From CAZHRJ01 sp964534765 (GTDB lineage Bacteria; Lindowbacteria; 2-12-FULL-62-27), in the NCBI GenBank assembly GCA_964534765.1, contig CAZHRJ010000172.1, positions 1 to 5,757 of the forward strand: 5,757 nucleotides of DNA, read 5' to 3'. This document shows positions 4,291 through 5,757 of the stretch, one piece after another. The first letter of the stretch is position 1. Each line of letters starts with the position of its first letter. The notes under the pieces were generated by a model. The model made no database searches and was not told the DNA's origin. It saw only the letters and a list, made by a program, of their open reading frames with translations. The translations under genes and the position numbers were made by a program.

Positions 4291-5757
4291 CTATTTCACA
4301 ACCTCGTACTTTGTAAATCCGGCGCTCCGCGCCAGTCCCTTCTCCCCCAGCCACGCGCCTTCAAATCCGGCGCGCCGGACAAACTCCAAGCCCTCTTTTC
4401 TCGCGACATACAGGGCCGTCGACAGAGCGTCTGCGTTCGCCGATGCGTTCGGGCCCAGCGGACCCGCGACGACCGACTGCAAACTATCAGCCGCCGGCTT
4501 GCCTGTAAACGGATCGATGATGTGCGGACCACGCTCGTATGAGCCGGAGACAGACAGGACGGCGTCCCGGAGCGCCAGCGCGACCAGCGGCACGTTGGTG
4601 ACGGACCCGGGCCGCCGGGCGTCGCGAACCAGAATTTCCCAGCCGCCACCCGGCCCGGTCCCCATCGCGGCGATACTGCTCTCTCCAAAATTGATCAGCG
4701 CCCGGGCGAATCCGCGCTTTTTCAAAAGATCGGTCACACGGTCCACCGCGTATCCCTTGGCGATGCCGTCAAAGTCCAAAACAATGCCGGCTTGCCGGCG
4801 GATCAGCCGCTCCGCGGCCCCAAGTGCCGGCGTCTCCGACGCCGGCCGGATCAGCCGGCGCGTATCTTCGTCCAGAACAATTCTCCCCATGCCGCCCGCC
4901 GCCTTTGTGGGATCAAACCGGCCTTCTGTCGCTTTCCACATCGCGTATGCCAGCTCGAAGAGGTCCATGAAAGGGTGTGAAACACCAAAGCCTGATTCAT
5001 CACTTCGATTAAAACGGGATATCTCGCTGGCCGTGTCATACCGGCTAAAGACAGGCGTGAGCCGCTCCACTTCTCGAAACGCGGCCTCGATGGCCATCTC
5101 CGCCCCCGGCGTGTCTGACAGAACCTCAATGGACAAAGTCGTACCCCACAGAACGCGGGTTCGCCGTACGACTTCCGGTGTGGTCGGTGTCCGGCTCTTC
5201 CCAATGGCCGTCTCATAAATCGCCAGAATCTTCCGCACACCCGCTGAAATCGCGCCTGTCGATATCGTCGCTCCGGCGATGTTTCGGATGTCGGTCCCGA
5301 CGCGGAGAGGATCCCTGAGCGTCTTGCCGGCGAACTGCCGCCGGAATCTCTCGTACTTGATCTCAAATCCGTAGGCCTCCCGATAAGCCAGAACCTCAAT
5401 TGCCAGAACCGATCCGTCGGCGTTCAGGGCGGTCAAATAGGTGATCATCTCGTGAAGGCCTTTGACGTCGTCCACAAAGACGTATCCCAGAACCCCGCCC
5501 CTGCCGGAAAGCATGCGATAGGAGATGTGGTCCCGGTCGAACGGCTGGCGGCTTTCACTTCGGACACGGGCCTTGCCGGCCTCGTCCAGCCACGCTGTTT
5601 TTTCCTCGATGCGAAGGGCGGCTGGGAACAGCCGACGGGCGAGCGCGTCCACATCGGGAGTAGAGGCGCCGAAGGCGGGAAACGAAAGCAGATTCAGCGC
5701 ATACAAGACGGCTCCGACGTGAAGCATCGCCGGAGCCGTTGGTAAGGCTTTTGACCT
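4291..5757 (-). CDS. apbE: Exported FMN_bind-ApbE fusion (FAD:protein FMN transferase), 5' end probably beyond the window
   Basis: Two-domain flavin protein, numbered from ATG 5727 (478 aa). A hydrophobic stretch to about Gly20-Ala21 looks like a signal peptide. Residues about 23-175 form an FMN_bind domain of the NqrC/RnfG type, with AGATIS at 151-156; Thr154 is the expected phosphoester FMN attachment site, although the first residue is Ala rather than Ser/Thr. From about 188 comes an ApbE domain, the Mg-dependent enzyme that moves FMN from FAD to such threonines outside the cytoplasm. Its motifs are DFDGIAKGYAVD (318-329), INFGES (345-350), HIIDPFTGKP (402-411) and ADALSTAL (432-439). ATG 5727 lacks a Shine-Dalgarno and gives a signal peptide without basic residues. 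The frame stays open to base 5757, adding RSKALPTAPA before this Met, which would supply the missing basic n-region, so the true start is probably upstream. The stop TAG directly abuts the next gene. Confidence 0.93.
   Translation of the reverse strand, partial: RSKALPTAPAMLHVGAVLYALNLLSFPAFGASTPDVDALARRLFPAALRIEEKTAWLDEAGKARVRSESRQPFDRDHISYRMLSGRGGVLGYVFVDDVKGLHEMITYLTALNADGSVLAIEVLAYREAYGFEIKYERFRRQFAGKTLRDPLRVGTDIRNIAGATISTGAISAGVRKILAIYETAIGKSRTPTTPEVVRRTRVLWGTTLSIEVLSDTPGAEMAIEAAFREVERLTPVFSRYDTASEISRFNRSDESGFGVSHPFMDLFELAYAMWKATEGRFDPTKAAGGMGRIVLDEDTRRLIRPASETPALGAAERLIRRQAGIVLDFDGIAKGYAVDRVTDLLKKRGFARALINFGESSIAAMGTGPGGGWEILVRDARRPGSVTNVPLVALALRDAVLSVSGSYERGPHIIDPFTGKPAADSLQSVVAGPLGPNASANADALSTALYVARKEGLEFVRRAGFEGAWLGEKGLARSAGFTKYEVVK

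Noticed and set aside
4000..4542. 180-codon open frame on the + strand
   Set aside because: Antisense to the membrane protein and ApbE genes across their junction, with no motif or ribosome-binding support.
4499..5218. 239-codon open frame on the + strand
   Set aside because: It lies wholly antisense to the well-supported FMN_bind-ApbE gene, and its product is Ser/Arg/Pro-rich with no recognisable motif, as expected for a shadow frame in GC-rich DNA.

Overview
The window is GC-rich bacterial DNA with tightly packed genes and no sign of mobile elements, CRISPR arrays or RNA genes. It holds two convergent gene groups. On the + strand (1-990) are the 3' end of a TlyA-type RNA methyltransferase gene and a complete NAD kinase gene. 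This tlyA-nadK pairing occurs in many bacterial phyla. On the - strand (5757 down to 991) is a five-gene run that reads as an iron acquisition operon. In transcription order it encodes: an exported FMN_bind-ApbE fusion (5' end probably outside the window), a small histidine-bearing polytopic membrane protein, a DtxR-family metalloregulator, FeoA and FeoB.

The operon is very compact. The ApbE stop directly abuts the start of the membrane protein gene (TAGATG), the regulator stop and feoA start share one base (TGATG), and feoA overlaps feoB by 16 nt. The only real gap is 59 nt in front of the regulator gene. It contains an AT-rich patch with a DtxR-box-like sequence and a weak promoter-like pair, so regulator-feoA-feoB may also be transcribed on its own.

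My reading, an inference from gene content, is as follows. The membrane protein takes electrons from the membrane (possibly through haem) and passes them to an FMN covalently attached to the FMN_bind domain, installed by the fused ApbE domain. The extracytoplasmic flavin then reduces Fe(III) to Fe(II), FeoA/FeoB import it, and the DtxR-like protein represses the set when iron is sufficient. A linked extracytoplasmic flavin reductase with ferrous transport and an iron sensor is the most interesting aspect of the window.

The organism cannot be named from this sequence. A signal-peptide-bearing flavoprotein and Feo transport suit an anaerobic or facultative, probably diderm bacterium with a high-GC genome. 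DtxR control of Feo, rather than Fur, points away from typical Gammaproteobacteria. No stretch longer than 60 bases lacks a gene.
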